Both the position numbers and the translations under genes were made by a program. A stretch of DNA of 64,000 nucleotides from Aestuariivita sp. (lineage in GTDB: Bacteria > Pseudomonadota > Alphaproteobacteria > Rhodobacterales > Rhodobacteraceae), in NCBI RefSeq assembly GCF_021404545.1, contig NZ_JAAWWD010000040.1, positions 30,900 through 94,899 on the forward strand. Direction: 5' to 3'. Numbering within the stretch: the first letter of the stretch is position 1; the number at the start of each line of letters is the position of its first letter. Below are positions 50,522-58,923 of this stretch, in pieces. The notes beneath the pieces are model-generated. The model was not told the origin of the DNA. It saw nothing but the letters and a program-made list of their open reading frames with translations, and made no database searches.

Positions 50522-51676
50522 TCAGCAATCCTTTACGTCGACACCGGTTGAAACATCGACTGGAACACCGTCAGTTGATCTCAAGATGGCGTCATAGGCT
50601 TCCATGATATGATGCGCGTCCCGCAGCCCTGCGCGGCGTACCGGTTGGCCGGCCATCACAGCCTCGAAGAATGCGATCAGACACGGAGCGTAGCCCTGGT
50701 AGAAGACATGCATGTTGTAGGGTTCGCCGGAATAGGTCTGCAGATCCCACAGCAGCGGGGCTTCCTCGAAGCTGGTGTACATGTCTGCGACCCTGCCATA
50801 GGCGGGCGCACCACGCCCCAATGCGCCAGCGCGGTAATAGGTAAGACGTGTGGTGTTTTCCAGCAGCAGGCTTTCGCCCTGGCCTGCGATTTCAAGCCGT
50901 TCTTTCGGTGCCATGCCAGACTGCCCCCACGGCAGAACCAGAGTACCAATTGCTCCGGCCTCGAAACGCAGCAGGATCGCGGCGGCGCCGTTGTCGGCGC
51001 GTTCCACGATCACCCTTTCAATTCGGCCGGCTGTCGAAACAAGGACCGAGAGAGAATGCACGACATGATCGAGCAACCATTTCAGCCTTTGAGGATCATT
51101 GCGTGACGACATATCCATCAACTGTTCGGGGTCCCTCAGGGTCACGCTGGTAACGGCACCGAACTGTTGGCTGGCCAAAATCCGATGAATCTGTGCCATC
51201 GCCGGTGTGAACATTTTCATGAACCCAAAGCCAAGACTGCGTCGGCTTCGCTCCGCCCGATTTGCCAGGGCCACAATCTCGGCGGCATTCGAGGCCGGTG
51301 GCTTCTCGGCCCAGACGTGACAGCCTCGTTCGACGATGTCTCCGGCCTGACGGGCGTGAAGGGCTCTCCCGTCCGTGTCGTAGCCGGTTGCCAGCAGAAT
51401 GACGTCAACCTCTTTCGATTCCGCAAGATCAGTGTGGGTCCCAAAGATGCGTTCAACTCCCAGGCTTTGCCCGACTTTGCGCGCGCGTTCGGGGATGATA
51501 TCGGCCATCGCAACCAGATCGACCGGGCAGAACCGCAAGGCGGGCAGAATGTTGCGCAAACTCTGTTCGCCGCAACCGACCAGACCGACCCTCAACCGGC
51601 GGTCATATTCATGTGCATATCTGGCGTGGGTCGGAACGACCGTTCCGTCCCCGGTGTTCGAGGTGGTCGTGGTCAT
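50522..51676 (-). CDS. Gfo/Idh/MocA-family oxidoreductase
   Basis: 384 residues. The Rossmann part RRLRVGLVGCGEQSLRNILPALRF is followed by GCHVWAEKPPASNAAEI, the EKP catalytic motif. These NAD(P)-dependent enzymes oxidise sugar or cyclitol hydroxyls. Start overlaps the glycosyltransferase stop (ATGA). Paired with a DegT aminotransferase two genes upstream, it could make a ketosugar for amination, as in kanosamine-type pathways. Confidence 0.9.
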   Translation of the reverse strand: MTTTTSNTGDGTVVPTHARYAHEYDRRLRVGLVGCGEQSLRNILPALRFCPVDLVAMADIIPERARKVGQSLGVERIFGTHTDLAESKEVDVILLATGYDTDGRALHARQAGDIVERGCHVWAEKPPASNAAEIVALANRAERSRRSLGFGFMKMFTPAMAQIHRILASQQFGAVTSVTLRDPEQLMDMSSRNDPQRLKWLLDHVVHSLSVLVSTAGRIERVIVERADNGAAAILLRFEAGAIGTLVLPWGQSGMAPKERLEIAGQGESLLLENTTRLTYYRAGALGRGAPAYGRVADMYTSFEEAPLLWDLQTYSGEPYNMHVFYQGYAPCLIAFFEAVMAGQPVRRAGLRDAHHIMEAYDAILRSTDGVPVDVSTGVDVKDC

Positions 51677-52860
51677 AGTGCCATAATCTGATTGTTGAAT
51701 CTAAAGGCAACACGTTCGGCGCTGTACTGGTTCGCCAGATTGGTGAGCTCTTCGACATGTTGGTTTTTATGACTGCTGCTCTGATGCAAAATCTGGGTGA
51801 TGCGGGCCTTGAATGACGATCCGTCAGGGACAAGATCCCTTACCGGTAGCCCTATCTCGGAGAAGCTGGCGATGTTGAATGCAACGACCGGTCGGCCCAC
51901 CGCCAGCACATCGACGACGCTCATACTCCAAAGCGCGTTTGCCTTCATGGGAGCGATCCCGGCCACCGATTGCTTGAGCGCCACATAATAGTCGTTGCGC
52001 CGGTCGAAATGCTGCAAGTCCACATAGGGTTTTTTGGCCAACACCTCGATGTTGCGGGTGACCTGCGGATTGATGGTGTCGCGTTCCCGATTGCGGGCCC
52101 CGGTTGGATTGGTCACCAGAACGCGAAACTCTGAGTTGCCTTCGTCATAGAGCTCGTCCAGAAGATTGAAGATGTCCCAGGTGCCGTATTCGTTATACAA
52201 GCGATGATTATAGACGATCCGGGCAACTCCGCTTTCGTCACGACATCCGGCTGCTTCAACTTCGGCAAGATCAATCGGGGGATGGAGGACTTCGATAGGC
52301 GCACTGGTCTGATCTGGCCCGAACAAGCGTTCTGCCATTGACATCAAGGTGTTTCGCGCGAAGTTCGAGCACGTGAGTACCAGGTCGCTGGCGTATAGGC
52401 ATTCCAGTAACCGGACCAAAATCAATTGCCCGCCCCCGGCATGATCCATACCTGGTTCGACGACGATGTCACCACTGCCTTCGGTGACATTGCCGGGCAC
52501 GTAATGCACATAAGTTACAATTCGAGTGTTCAGCCGCAGCTCTTCACGCACCAGAATGCGCAGAGCCAAGGCCTGTTCAGGCATATTCACGAAAACAACG
52601 TCGGGCTTGAGCTCGGCCAATGCATCGCGCATCTCGGCCCAGGGGAATCCAAGCCGGACCGAGAATTTGTTGCGCCCCAGTTCGATTGTATGGTGAGAGA
52701 CCTGCTCGGCGACGGGGGGCATACCCCGGGGGCCCAGAATCGTGACATCTAGTCCCGGAAATTCGGCGAGGTGCCGCAGTAACATTCGATTGAAAACGAA
52801 AATGCTGTCTGCTTCGAAATTAGGGTAATTGCTGGGCCAAAGAATGCTGACAAGTTTCAT
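51673..52860 (-). CDS. Glycosyltransferase (GT-B type)
   Basis: 395 residues. MKLVSILWPSNYPNFEADSIF begins the N-terminal Rossmann; the C-terminal half holds RIVYNHRLYNEYGTWDIFNLLDE, RRNDYYVALKQSVAGIAPMKANALWSMSVVDVLAVGRPVVAF, the donor-binding part of GT4-like enzymes. Start set at MKLVSIL; the longer open frame lacks a start signal. Transfers a sugar onto the pathway product, presumably. Confidence 0.83.
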   Translation of the reverse strand: MKLVSILWPSNYPNFEADSIFVFNRMLLRHLAEFPGLDVTILGPRGMPPVAEQVSHHTIELGRNKFSVRLGFPWAEMRDALAELKPDVVFVNMPEQALALRILVREELRLNTRIVTYVHYVPGNVTEGSGDIVVEPGMDHAGGGQLILVRLLECLYASDLVLTCSNFARNTLMSMAERLFGPDQTSAPIEVLHPPIDLAEVEAAGCRDESGVARIVYNHRLYNEYGTWDIFNLLDELYDEGNSEFRVLVTNPTGARNRERDTINPQVTRNIEVLAKKPYVDLQHFDRRNDYYVALKQSVAGIAPMKANALWSMSVVDVLAVGRPVVAFNIASFSEIGLPVRDLVPDGSSFKARITQILHQSSSHKNQHVEELTNLANQYSAERVAFRFNNQIMAL

Positions 52861-52981
52861 AACCTTACCTCGCTGATCCCTTTCGCTGCGGCGGCAAACC
52901 CCTCCCTGTGTTGCGATTGGCATGATCGCCCCTCCCCGAGTGGAGCGGAAACCGCATTGTCCAAATATGCAAAGGACCCTC

Positions 52982-54229
52982 TCACCAGCCCATCCGTGTA
53001 GATACACGCTCTCGAAGCTCGTCGGCGATGGTCTTGATTTCTGCGGGGGAGCTCATGGGAGTCACGCCAAATCCCGGCCCAAGGTAGCTGTCGCTGACAC
53101 CAACCGAGAGCGCTACGGCGCGGCCTAGAATATCATCCGTGTGGGGAAGGTCACTTTGTGAATAGCTTCTCGTGGTGGGGTGAGAGGGGCAGTCAAATGG
53201 GCAGCCCTTGCCGTTCCAGGCCTGACGGTTCATCAAGGCTTCCATTTTTGCGTAATGGTGCCGTCCGGTTTCGATTAGCACACGACACCCCAGCGCCTCG
53301 GCGAAGGTGTGAGCTTGCCTCGGGTCGTCGAACAGATAGGTGATCACTGTGCCGCAATCCCCGTCCCGGTCATGTATCGCGCGTTCCCGAGCACCGGGGA
53401 TGTCGCCGATGTCATTTAGAAAGGCGCGCTTGCGCGTCCGTGTCGCCTCCAGGATCCTTGGCAGCTTTGTTGCTTGGACGTAAGCAACCGCGCCCACCAA
53501 TTCGGCCATCTTCAGGTTCAAGCCAAAGGGCAGGTCCGGAGCTGGACGCACCCCGGCACGCTCGGGCTCAAATCCCTGATCGTGAAATCCAAAAGCGCGG
53601 CGATAAAGCTCGGGATCCGATGTGGTGAGCAAGCCACCATCGCCCGCAGTAAACGTCTTGAAGACATTGAGCGAAAACGCACCCGCAGTCCCCCAGGATC
53701 CCAGCGCCTTTCCCTTGTAGGTGCCGCCCCCCGCCTGGGCCACATCTTCGATCAGGACAAGGCCATGTTCGTGACAAAGCGCCTTCAAAGCGTCCATCTC
53801 GCATGGCGCCCCAAGCATATGCACCGCAATCACGGCCTTGGTCGCAGGCGTGATCCGTCGTCGGACATCCTGCGGGTCGATATTCAGGCTTTCGTCAATC
53901 TCGGCCAGGACAGGGATGGCCCGGGCATGGACGATGGCAGACATCGTTGCCACAAAGGTATATCCGGGTACGATCACCTCATCGCCCGGGCCAACACCGG
54001 CGGCAACCAGGGCTGACAGGAGGGCGGATGTGCCACTGTTCATAGCGATCGCATGTGGCACGCCAAGCTGGCCAGCCATCTCGGCCTCAAACTTTGAGAC
54101 GTTGGAGTAAGAGGTCTGTGCCTCGCCCTCGCCTTTGAACCGGTAACGCGACAATTGTCGCGACCGAAGAACTTCGACCACGCAGGCAATTTCCTCGTCG
54201 TCAAGAAAGTGCACCCCCGGGCCTGTCAT
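52982..54229 (-). CDS. DegT/DnrJ/EryC1/StrS aminotransferase
   Basis: 415 residues. AIAMNSGTSALLSALVAAGVGPGDEVIVPGYTFVA, LIEDVAQAGGGTYKGKALGSWG and AFSLNVFKTFTAGDGGLLTT (PLP Lys) define the sugar aminotransferase family. It adds an amino group to a keto-sugar or cyclitol. Start set at MTGPGVHFLDDEE. It lies between the glycosyltransferase and the Ala-rich gene. Confidence 0.92.
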   Translation of the reverse strand: MTGPGVHFLDDEEIACVVEVLRSRQLSRYRFKGEGEAQTSYSNVSKFEAEMAGQLGVPHAIAMNSGTSALLSALVAAGVGPGDEVIVPGYTFVATMSAIVHARAIPVLAEIDESLNIDPQDVRRRITPATKAVIAVHMLGAPCEMDALKALCHEHGLVLIEDVAQAGGGTYKGKALGSWGTAGAFSLNVFKTFTAGDGGLLTTSDPELYRRAFGFHDQGFEPERAGVRPAPDLPFGLNLKMAELVGAVAYVQATKLPRILEATRTRKRAFLNDIGDIPGARERAIHDRDGDCGTVITYLFDDPRQAHTFAEALGCRVLIETGRHHYAKMEALMNRQAWNGKGCPFDCPSHPTTRSYSQSDLPHTDDILGRAVALSVGVSDSYLGPGFGVTPMSSPAEIKTIADELRERVSTRMGW

Positions 54230-54266
54230 GCTAAATCCTGATGCGCGAACATAGGGCGAAGTGAAC

Positions 54267-54953
54267 TCAATCGTAGAACACCACAGGCCGTCTGGCTTCA
54301 GCCGCCAACATTCCCATCGCTTCAGCGGCAACAAATGGCATCGGTTCCGCCGCCATCATGTTCGGAGTTACCTCACTGGCAACCATCTCTGCGGCGGCGG
54401 GTGCAAAGGGCGACGCTTCGGCGGCGGCGCGCCCAGCCATCATCTCCGCAGCTAACTGCATTGCCATCACTTCCGCTGCGGATTGCATTGCCGTCATCTC
54501 AGCCGCCGATTGCACGGCCGTCATTTCTGCCGCCGGGATGGCTGCTGACACTTCGGGGTTGAGCGAACCGGCGCGCAGCACATTTGTGCGCTCTGCGGCG
54601 GTTGCAAGGTTAAGCGCCTCGGCGGCCAGCATTGGGGCCACTTCAGCTGCCAGCGACTCGAGGATGGGCGCGATTGCGGCCTCGCTGGCGACGAACCCGT
54701 TACCGGCAAGGCTTTCGCCAAGCTGCTGATCCAGTTCGGACTTCTTGTCGCCCAGTGCCTGCAGAATAACCTCTGTGTCCTTTGCCGAGACACCGGTTGT
54801 TTCAAGCGTGCCCGCTGCATGCGCGATCAGGCTTTCCAACGCCGAATTCAGCATGTCGCGGAGCGATGTCGTGCTGGGCGCGGCTTCGGCGCTTGCAACA
54901 ACAGCTTCGGCAGCATCTGCCGCGGCTTCATTCTGTGTATTGTCGTCAACCAT
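54267..54953 (-). CDS. Ala/Met-rich repeat protein, candidate ribosomal precursor
   Basis: 228 residues, no Cys and no Trp, one Tyr only. The N-terminal third is acidic and helical (LRDMLNSALESLIAHAAGTLETTG). Residues about 141-185 are five 9-residue repeats of the form AAEMTAMQS. The protein ends RRPVVFYD, so the sole Tyr is the penultimate residue after a dibasic pair. No known family. A perfect ribosome-binding site (GGAGGT) precedes the ATG, and it is first in the leftward operon, immediately ahead of modifying enzymes. The layout, long leader and short distinctive tail, is that of a ribosomally made peptide precursor, comparable to mycofactocin and PQQ precursors. An alternative is a structural or surface repeat protein. 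Confidence 0.65.
   Translation of the reverse strand: MVDDNTQNEAAADAAEAVVASAEAAPSTTSLRDMLNSALESLIAHAAGTLETTGVSAKDTEVILQALGDKKSELDQQLGESLAGNGFVASEAAIAPILESLAAEVAPMLAAEALNLATAAERTNVLRAGSLNPEVSAAIPAAEMTAVQSAAEMTAMQSAAEVMAMQLAAEMMAGRAAAEASPFAPAAAEMVASEVTPNMMAAEPMPFVAAEAMGMLAAEARRPVVFYD
54399..54533 (-). repeat. Five imperfect 27-bp tandem repeats in the Ala-rich gene
   Basis: Units encode AAEMTAVQS, AAEMTAMQS, AAEVMAMQL, AAEMMAGRA and AAEASPFAP. The DNA copies differ mostly at third positions, so the repeat is old and kept at protein level. Confidence 0.75.
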
Positions 54954-55278
54954 GGGGACCTCCGGTGGATTTGCTGTGAAAATTCCTGAATGTATTGGTT
55001 AACAGTGGCCGAAACAGACGGGTTTTGCAACGAAAACCCCCTTATAAGCAGAAAGTTTGCTCTTAAACTCAACCTTAAGACGCAATCGGAGATGAGGTGG
55101 GTCACTGCAAGACGGGATGGTGATCTGGACAAAAGCGCCCGTGATTCACCTCTTCCCGTGGCGGGTTCGAGAATCGCCTTGGCCTGCCAAAAGGAGCTTC
55201 TCTTGCCAAAAACGCCTGGCACCCCTACCCTTTAAGGAGAACTTGCCAGCTTAAACACAATTAATAGGTTTAAGAAAA
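54954..55278. promoter_or_regulatory. Divergent control region of the island
   Basis: 325 bp between the two operons, AT-rich relative to flanking genes. It holds a perfect 7-bp inverted repeat GGGTTTT-GCAACG-AAAACCC at 55020-55039, next to CTTATAAG, and further AT-rich half-sites (CTTAAACTCAACCTTAAG). Probably both promoters and an operator. No regulator gene lies in the island within this window. Confidence 0.6.
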
Positions 55279-56544
55279 TTGCATCTCGCCGGATACAACA
55301 ACTTCGTAAACATGGGCGTACGGCAAGAGATGTTGCACACCCTTCCCGGCCTCAGATGCGTGTGGCTCGACGATGCTGCGATTTTGGCTGATTTCCCGGG
55401 TCTGGCGACCCATGCATTCGAAAACTATCGGTCCGTTACCGAGCGCCGGACGTTCCTGGGGGCCTGGATGGCACGCATGGCGGGCGTTATCAGCAAAGGG
55501 CAATTGGTTAAGAACGATGTCAATACCGACATCCGCATCGGCCAGACCGAGCGTCGCGCGTTTCGCCCCGCGCGCTATGGGCGTTCAGCCGTGGTGACTG
55601 TTCCAAACGCCGCGGGCCAGGTTTCGGGCCTGCTGGATGTAAAGGGCTGCGGCATCGAGCCTGGCAGAAAACCGGTCCATGGCGAGCATAGAAACGGCCT
55701 GTTTTCACTGTCGCAGGCTTTTGAGGAAATCGTGGTTCAACGCCTGGTGGCGCATGTTCTCGGCCGGGAACTGCCGCCACTCACCTGTCTGCCCGCCTAT
55801 GCAATCATGCTGTGCCCGTTTAACCTGAAATGGCAAGGTGGCGGAGAAGTCCCCGCCGGTTTTATGGTGCGCAGGGCCCATCTGCGGCATCCGAACGGTG
55901 TCGAATTGCCCAGCAGCGGCACGGCCCTCCAGCGGGCGATGCTTCAGATCGAGTTCGCGCTGCGGCGTTACGGCTTGACCAGTGCAAGCCCCGGCAGCCG
56001 GATGGAGATATTTGAGGACGACGACAAAGGGCTGGCGGCACGTTATGCAGGCTTCCCGCTGGAAGCGACCACGCAGCAACTGTCGGACGCTTTGGCAAAA
56101 CTCGGACGTAAACCGCCGGTGTCCTTGGATGGTGTGAACCTGCAATATGCAGCCGGGCTTGGGGTCGATCCACCCACAGGAATGATCGTTGATTTCGGTC
56201 ATTTTCAGCTTTGTCGGCAGTTCGAGAACCCGCTTCTTAGCCTTGTGAATGACCGTCCCTTGATGTGGGGCGGCTGGCTTGGGCCGGACGATCCGAAATT
56301 CGTTCAGCCAGATCCGGACATCGCGTTTGACGACAGCCTGTGGCAGGAAGCTTCAGCCCCAGAGCAACAGCAGGCGCAGGAGATTTTTGGCCCCGAAACC
56401 CAGGTCAAGGGGATCATCTCCGAAACACATGACATCGCGCTTGGATGTGCTGCTGGTGATTTGGATGCCCAGGCAGTGGAAGCGCGGCTGTCAGCAATGC
56501 TCACCGATATCATCCAACCAACCCGGACCTGTGGGGCTTCATGA
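55279..56544 (+). CDS. Kinase-fold protein, SelO-like (possible protein AMPylase/ligase)
   Basis: 421 residues from TTG; ATG at 55312 is an alternative start. Kinase-fold landmarks can be read: Lys122 in LLDVKGCGIEPG (the ATP Lys with a Gly-rich neighbourhood), Glu149/150 in AFEEIVVQRL (salt-bridge Glu), Asn287 in LDGVNLQ and Asp305-Phe-Gly in GMIVDFGHF (metal DFG). The KGxG and DFGxF blocks resemble SelO pseudokinases, which transfer AMP to proteins. No exact family is recognised. First gene of the rightward operon, overlapping the SDR start. Confidence 0.6.
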   Translation: MHLAGYNNFVNMGVRQEMLHTLPGLRCVWLDDAAILADFPGLATHAFENYRSVTERRTFLGAWMARMAGVISKGQLVKNDVNTDIRIGQTERRAFRPARYGRSAVVTVPNAAGQVSGLLDVKGCGIEPGRKPVHGEHRNGLFSLSQAFEEIVVQRLVAHVLGRELPPLTCLPAYAIMLCPFNLKWQGGGEVPAGFMVRRAHLRHPNGVELPSSGTALQRAMLQIEFALRRYGLTSASPGSRMEIFEDDDKGLAARYAGFPLEATTQQLSDALAKLGRKPPVSLDGVNLQYAAGLGVDPPTGMIVDFGHFQLCRQFENPLLSLVNDRPLMWGGWLGPDDPKFVQPDPDIAFDDSLWQEASAPEQQQAQEIFGPETQVKGIISETHDIALGCAAGDLDAQAVEARLSAMLTDIIQPTRTCGAS

Positions 56545-57317
56545 TGCAAACCGCTCAGATCAATGGATTACTTGACGGAAAGTTCGCGCTGGTCACCGGT
56601 GCTGCCCAGGGCATGGGTCTGGCACATGCACGAGCCTTGGCGAATGCCGGGGCTCGCGTTGCGATCGCGGATCGGGAGGAAGAGGCCTGCACGGCTGCCG
56701 CGCAGGATCTGGGTGGCAACGCTCTGGCACTGGCAATGGACGTGTCCGACCCGAAATCCGTGGCCCAGGGGTTTAGCGTGCTCAGGGACGCGTTCGGGCG
56801 GCTCGATATCCTGGTCAACAACGCCGCCATCATGGTTCAGGGTGAGCGTCCGTTCCAGGATTACTGGGACATGTCTCCGGAATATTGGGATCGGATCTTC
56901 GCCGTGAATACGCGCGGACCATTTCTGTGTGCACGCGCGACGAAACCTCTGATGGAAACGCACGGTGGTTGCATCATCAATATGGTCAGTGATGCGATCT
57001 GGGCAGCATATGAAGGTCAGCTGGCGTATTTTGCTTCCAAGGGTGCTTTGGATACGATGACGCGATGCTTGGCGCGCGAACTGGGGCCATTCGGAATCCG
57101 GGTAAATGGCGTCGCACCTGGGCTGACATTGTCCGACAGCGTGCGCGACAGCGAATTTCTGATGAGCCTTTCGGAAGAGATCGCCAATGCCCGGGCATTG
57201 CGACGCACGCAGCACCCGGAAGATGTTGCAAACGTTGTTCTTTTTCTGGCCAGCGAGCTCTCTCGTGCCGTTTCCGGCCATGTCATTGTGGTAAACAGCG
57301 GTGGATTGATGCGGTGA
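56541..57317 (+). CDS. Short-chain dehydrogenase/reductase
   Basis: 258 residues. ALVTGAAQGMGLAHARALANAGARV binds NAD(P), NNAAIMV follows, and YFASKGALDTMTRCL contains the catalytic Tyr and Lys; PGLTLSDSV and SGHVIVVNSGG end the fold. Start overlaps the kinase-fold stop (ATGATG). Probably oxidises or reduces a sugar or hydroxyl intermediate. Confidence 0.92.
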   Translation: MMQTAQINGLLDGKFALVTGAAQGMGLAHARALANAGARVAIADREEEACTAAAQDLGGNALALAMDVSDPKSVAQGFSVLRDAFGRLDILVNNAAIMVQGERPFQDYWDMSPEYWDRIFAVNTRGPFLCARATKPLMETHGGCIINMVSDAIWAAYEGQLAYFASKGALDTMTRCLARELGPFGIRVNGVAPGLTLSDSVRDSEFLMSLSEEIANARALRRTQHPEDVANVVLFLASELSRAVSGHVIVVNSGGLMR

Positions 57318-57341
57318 CGCGAGATCGCGAATGGGGGTGAA

Positions 57342-58205
57342 ATGCGCTTAGCGATATCGGCGGGAGAACTCGACGATGGCGAGCCGTTGGAGGCCATTAT
57401 CGAATTGGCCGTGGGGTGCGGTGTTTCCGGCGTGGAATTGTGGTACCCCAAGAACTTCTCGTACTCCATGACCCGGATGGCCTCTCTTTTGGCCGATGCA
57501 GGGCTGGAAGTTGCTGCGGTGTCCAGCGCAACCGAGCTGGGCCGGGGGTCAGACGTGACGCCGGATGCAGCCACGCTGAAAGACGCACTCTTGGCAGCCA
57601 AGGCGCTGAGCGCGCCCAATGTGAACACCTATTTCGGATACCGAAGCAAGCGCGACGACGAGCGGTCCAGTTTGATTTATGCAGAACGATTATCCGATCT
57701 GTTGGCCTCTTCACCCGTTACGTCCGTGAACGTTCTGATCGAGAATGAATCAGACGGTTTTGGGAACGACCCATCCGCAAGTGATCCAACGCGCCGCCCA
57801 GGTGGGGTGGCGGCGCTTATGGCGGCTGCGGCCGAACCCCGTTTCGGCCTGACGCTTGACCCGACGAACGCCTATATCGCCGGAAATGATCCACTCATTT
57901 TCGCACGGACAACGGCGCGCCATACCAAATATGTCCACGCCAAAAATGCCCTTCAGATTGCCGGTCCCGATATCGACACCCAAGGGTGGCGGTCTTTTCA
58001 GGATCAGGGGCGGCACTATCAGACCTGTCCATTCGATGCCGGAGCTGTGCCGTGGAGACCGATCCTGCGGGACCTTGCCAACAGGGGATACGATGGTTGG
58101 GTCACGATCGAGCCGCACTGCGCGCGCAACAGTGTCGAAAGCGCGTTTTGCGAAGCTTCGGCCGCATTGCGGGACATCATCTCGAGTTTGCCACCACGGT
58201 TCTGA
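57342..58205 (+). CDS. Sugar phosphate isomerase/epimerase (TIM barrel)
   Basis: 287 residues of the xylose isomerase-like superfamily. MRLAISAGELDDGEPLEAIIELAVGCGVSGVELWYPKNF starts the barrel; NVLIENESDGFG and FGLTLDPTNAYIAGNDP and YVHAKNALQI supply metal-binding acidic and His residues. It fits epimerisation of a sugar or cyclitol in the same pathway. Confidence 0.87.
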   Translation: MRLAISAGELDDGEPLEAIIELAVGCGVSGVELWYPKNFSYSMTRMASLLADAGLEVAAVSSATELGRGSDVTPDAATLKDALLAAKALSAPNVNTYFGYRSKRDDERSSLIYAERLSDLLASSPVTSVNVLIENESDGFGNDPSASDPTRRPGGVAALMAAAAEPRFGLTLDPTNAYIAGNDPLIFARTTARHTKYVHAKNALQIAGPDIDTQGWRSFQDQGRHYQTCPFDAGAVPWRPILRDLANRGYDGWVTIEPHCARNSVESAFCEASAALRDIISSLPPRF

Positions 58206-58232
58206 CCCCATCACAGCAAAAAGGGATCTGAA

Positions 58233-58613
58233 ATGGATGTTCTTGCGTTCTTACATGCCAAACTGGATGTCGCCGATATGGCCCGCGCCATGGATTTTTA
58301 CTGCGGCAAGCTGGGCTGTAAGGTGATCGTTCGGTATCCGATCCCGAAGGGTGAGATCGTTCAGGTCTCGCCAACCGGGAATTCGCCTGGCGTTGAACTC
58401 TGGTACGAAAGCGATGCGCCCGCACCCGTCCGAACCGGCGTGCATATCGCCTTTGCCGTTCAGGATACCAGAGCCTTGGCGGAGCGCCTGCGTTCAGAGG
58501 GTGTTGAGGTGGCCGAAGAGCCGTTTGAGATTGGTGATGAAGTGATTGCGTTCGTACGCGATCCGGATGGTTATCTGGTCGAGTTGAACCAGAATGACCA
58601 AGGCCAGCTATAG
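58233..58613 (+). CDS. VOC/glyoxalase-fold metalloenzyme
   Basis: 126 residues. FLHAKLDVADMARAMDFYCGKLGCKVI and VELWYESDAPAPVRTGVHIAFAV and PDGYLVELNQND are the two beta-alpha-beta-beta-beta halves with metal ligands His and Glu. Role in the pathway could be isomerisation or ring cleavage; unknown. Confidence 0.88.
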   Translation: MDVLAFLHAKLDVADMARAMDFYCGKLGCKVIVRYPIPKGEIVQVSPTGNSPGVELWYESDAPAPVRTGVHIAFAVQDTRALAERLRSEGVEVAEEPFEIGDEVIAFVRDPDGYLVELNQNDQGQL

Positions 58614-58923
58614 TCTGCGGCTCAGGCTAGAACGACCCTGCCAAGGCAGGCAAAGCTCAGATCGAACTCCACTTTCGGTTGTCCCCGGCGGGCCGCGCCG
58701 CTGCACGTTAGCCATTTGTCGGTGCGTCATGATCAGGCATCGCCGACCGAGGTGGCGATGACCGGATCGGACAGATCGTTATGGCCAGGTTTCAAAGAGG
58801 CGAGGCTTGGTCTATCGGTTCGCACTGGGCGTCAATTCAACCCCAGGCTGTAAGAAAGAGCATGGACATAACCCTGAGTAGCTCATATCAATCTAGTGGC
58901 ATAGCAATGTAAGCTGTAAATCC
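58614..58923. other. 310-bp gap before the radical SAM gene
   Basis: Holds a 43-residue open frame (58781-58912) and no other recognisable gene or terminator. May contain the promoter of the radical SAM gene. Confidence 0.45.
58781..58912 (+). CDS. Possible 43-aa peptide upstream of radical SAM gene
   Basis: MARFQRGEAWSIGSHWASIQ leads to SMDITLSSSYQSSGIAM, ending 11 bases before the radical SAM start. It is rich in Ser with two Trp and one Tyr. No clear ribosome-binding site. Could be a leader peptide or a second precursor; could equally be chance. Confidence 0.3.
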   Translation: MARFQRGEAWSIGSHWASIQPQAVRKSMDITLSSSYQSSGIAM

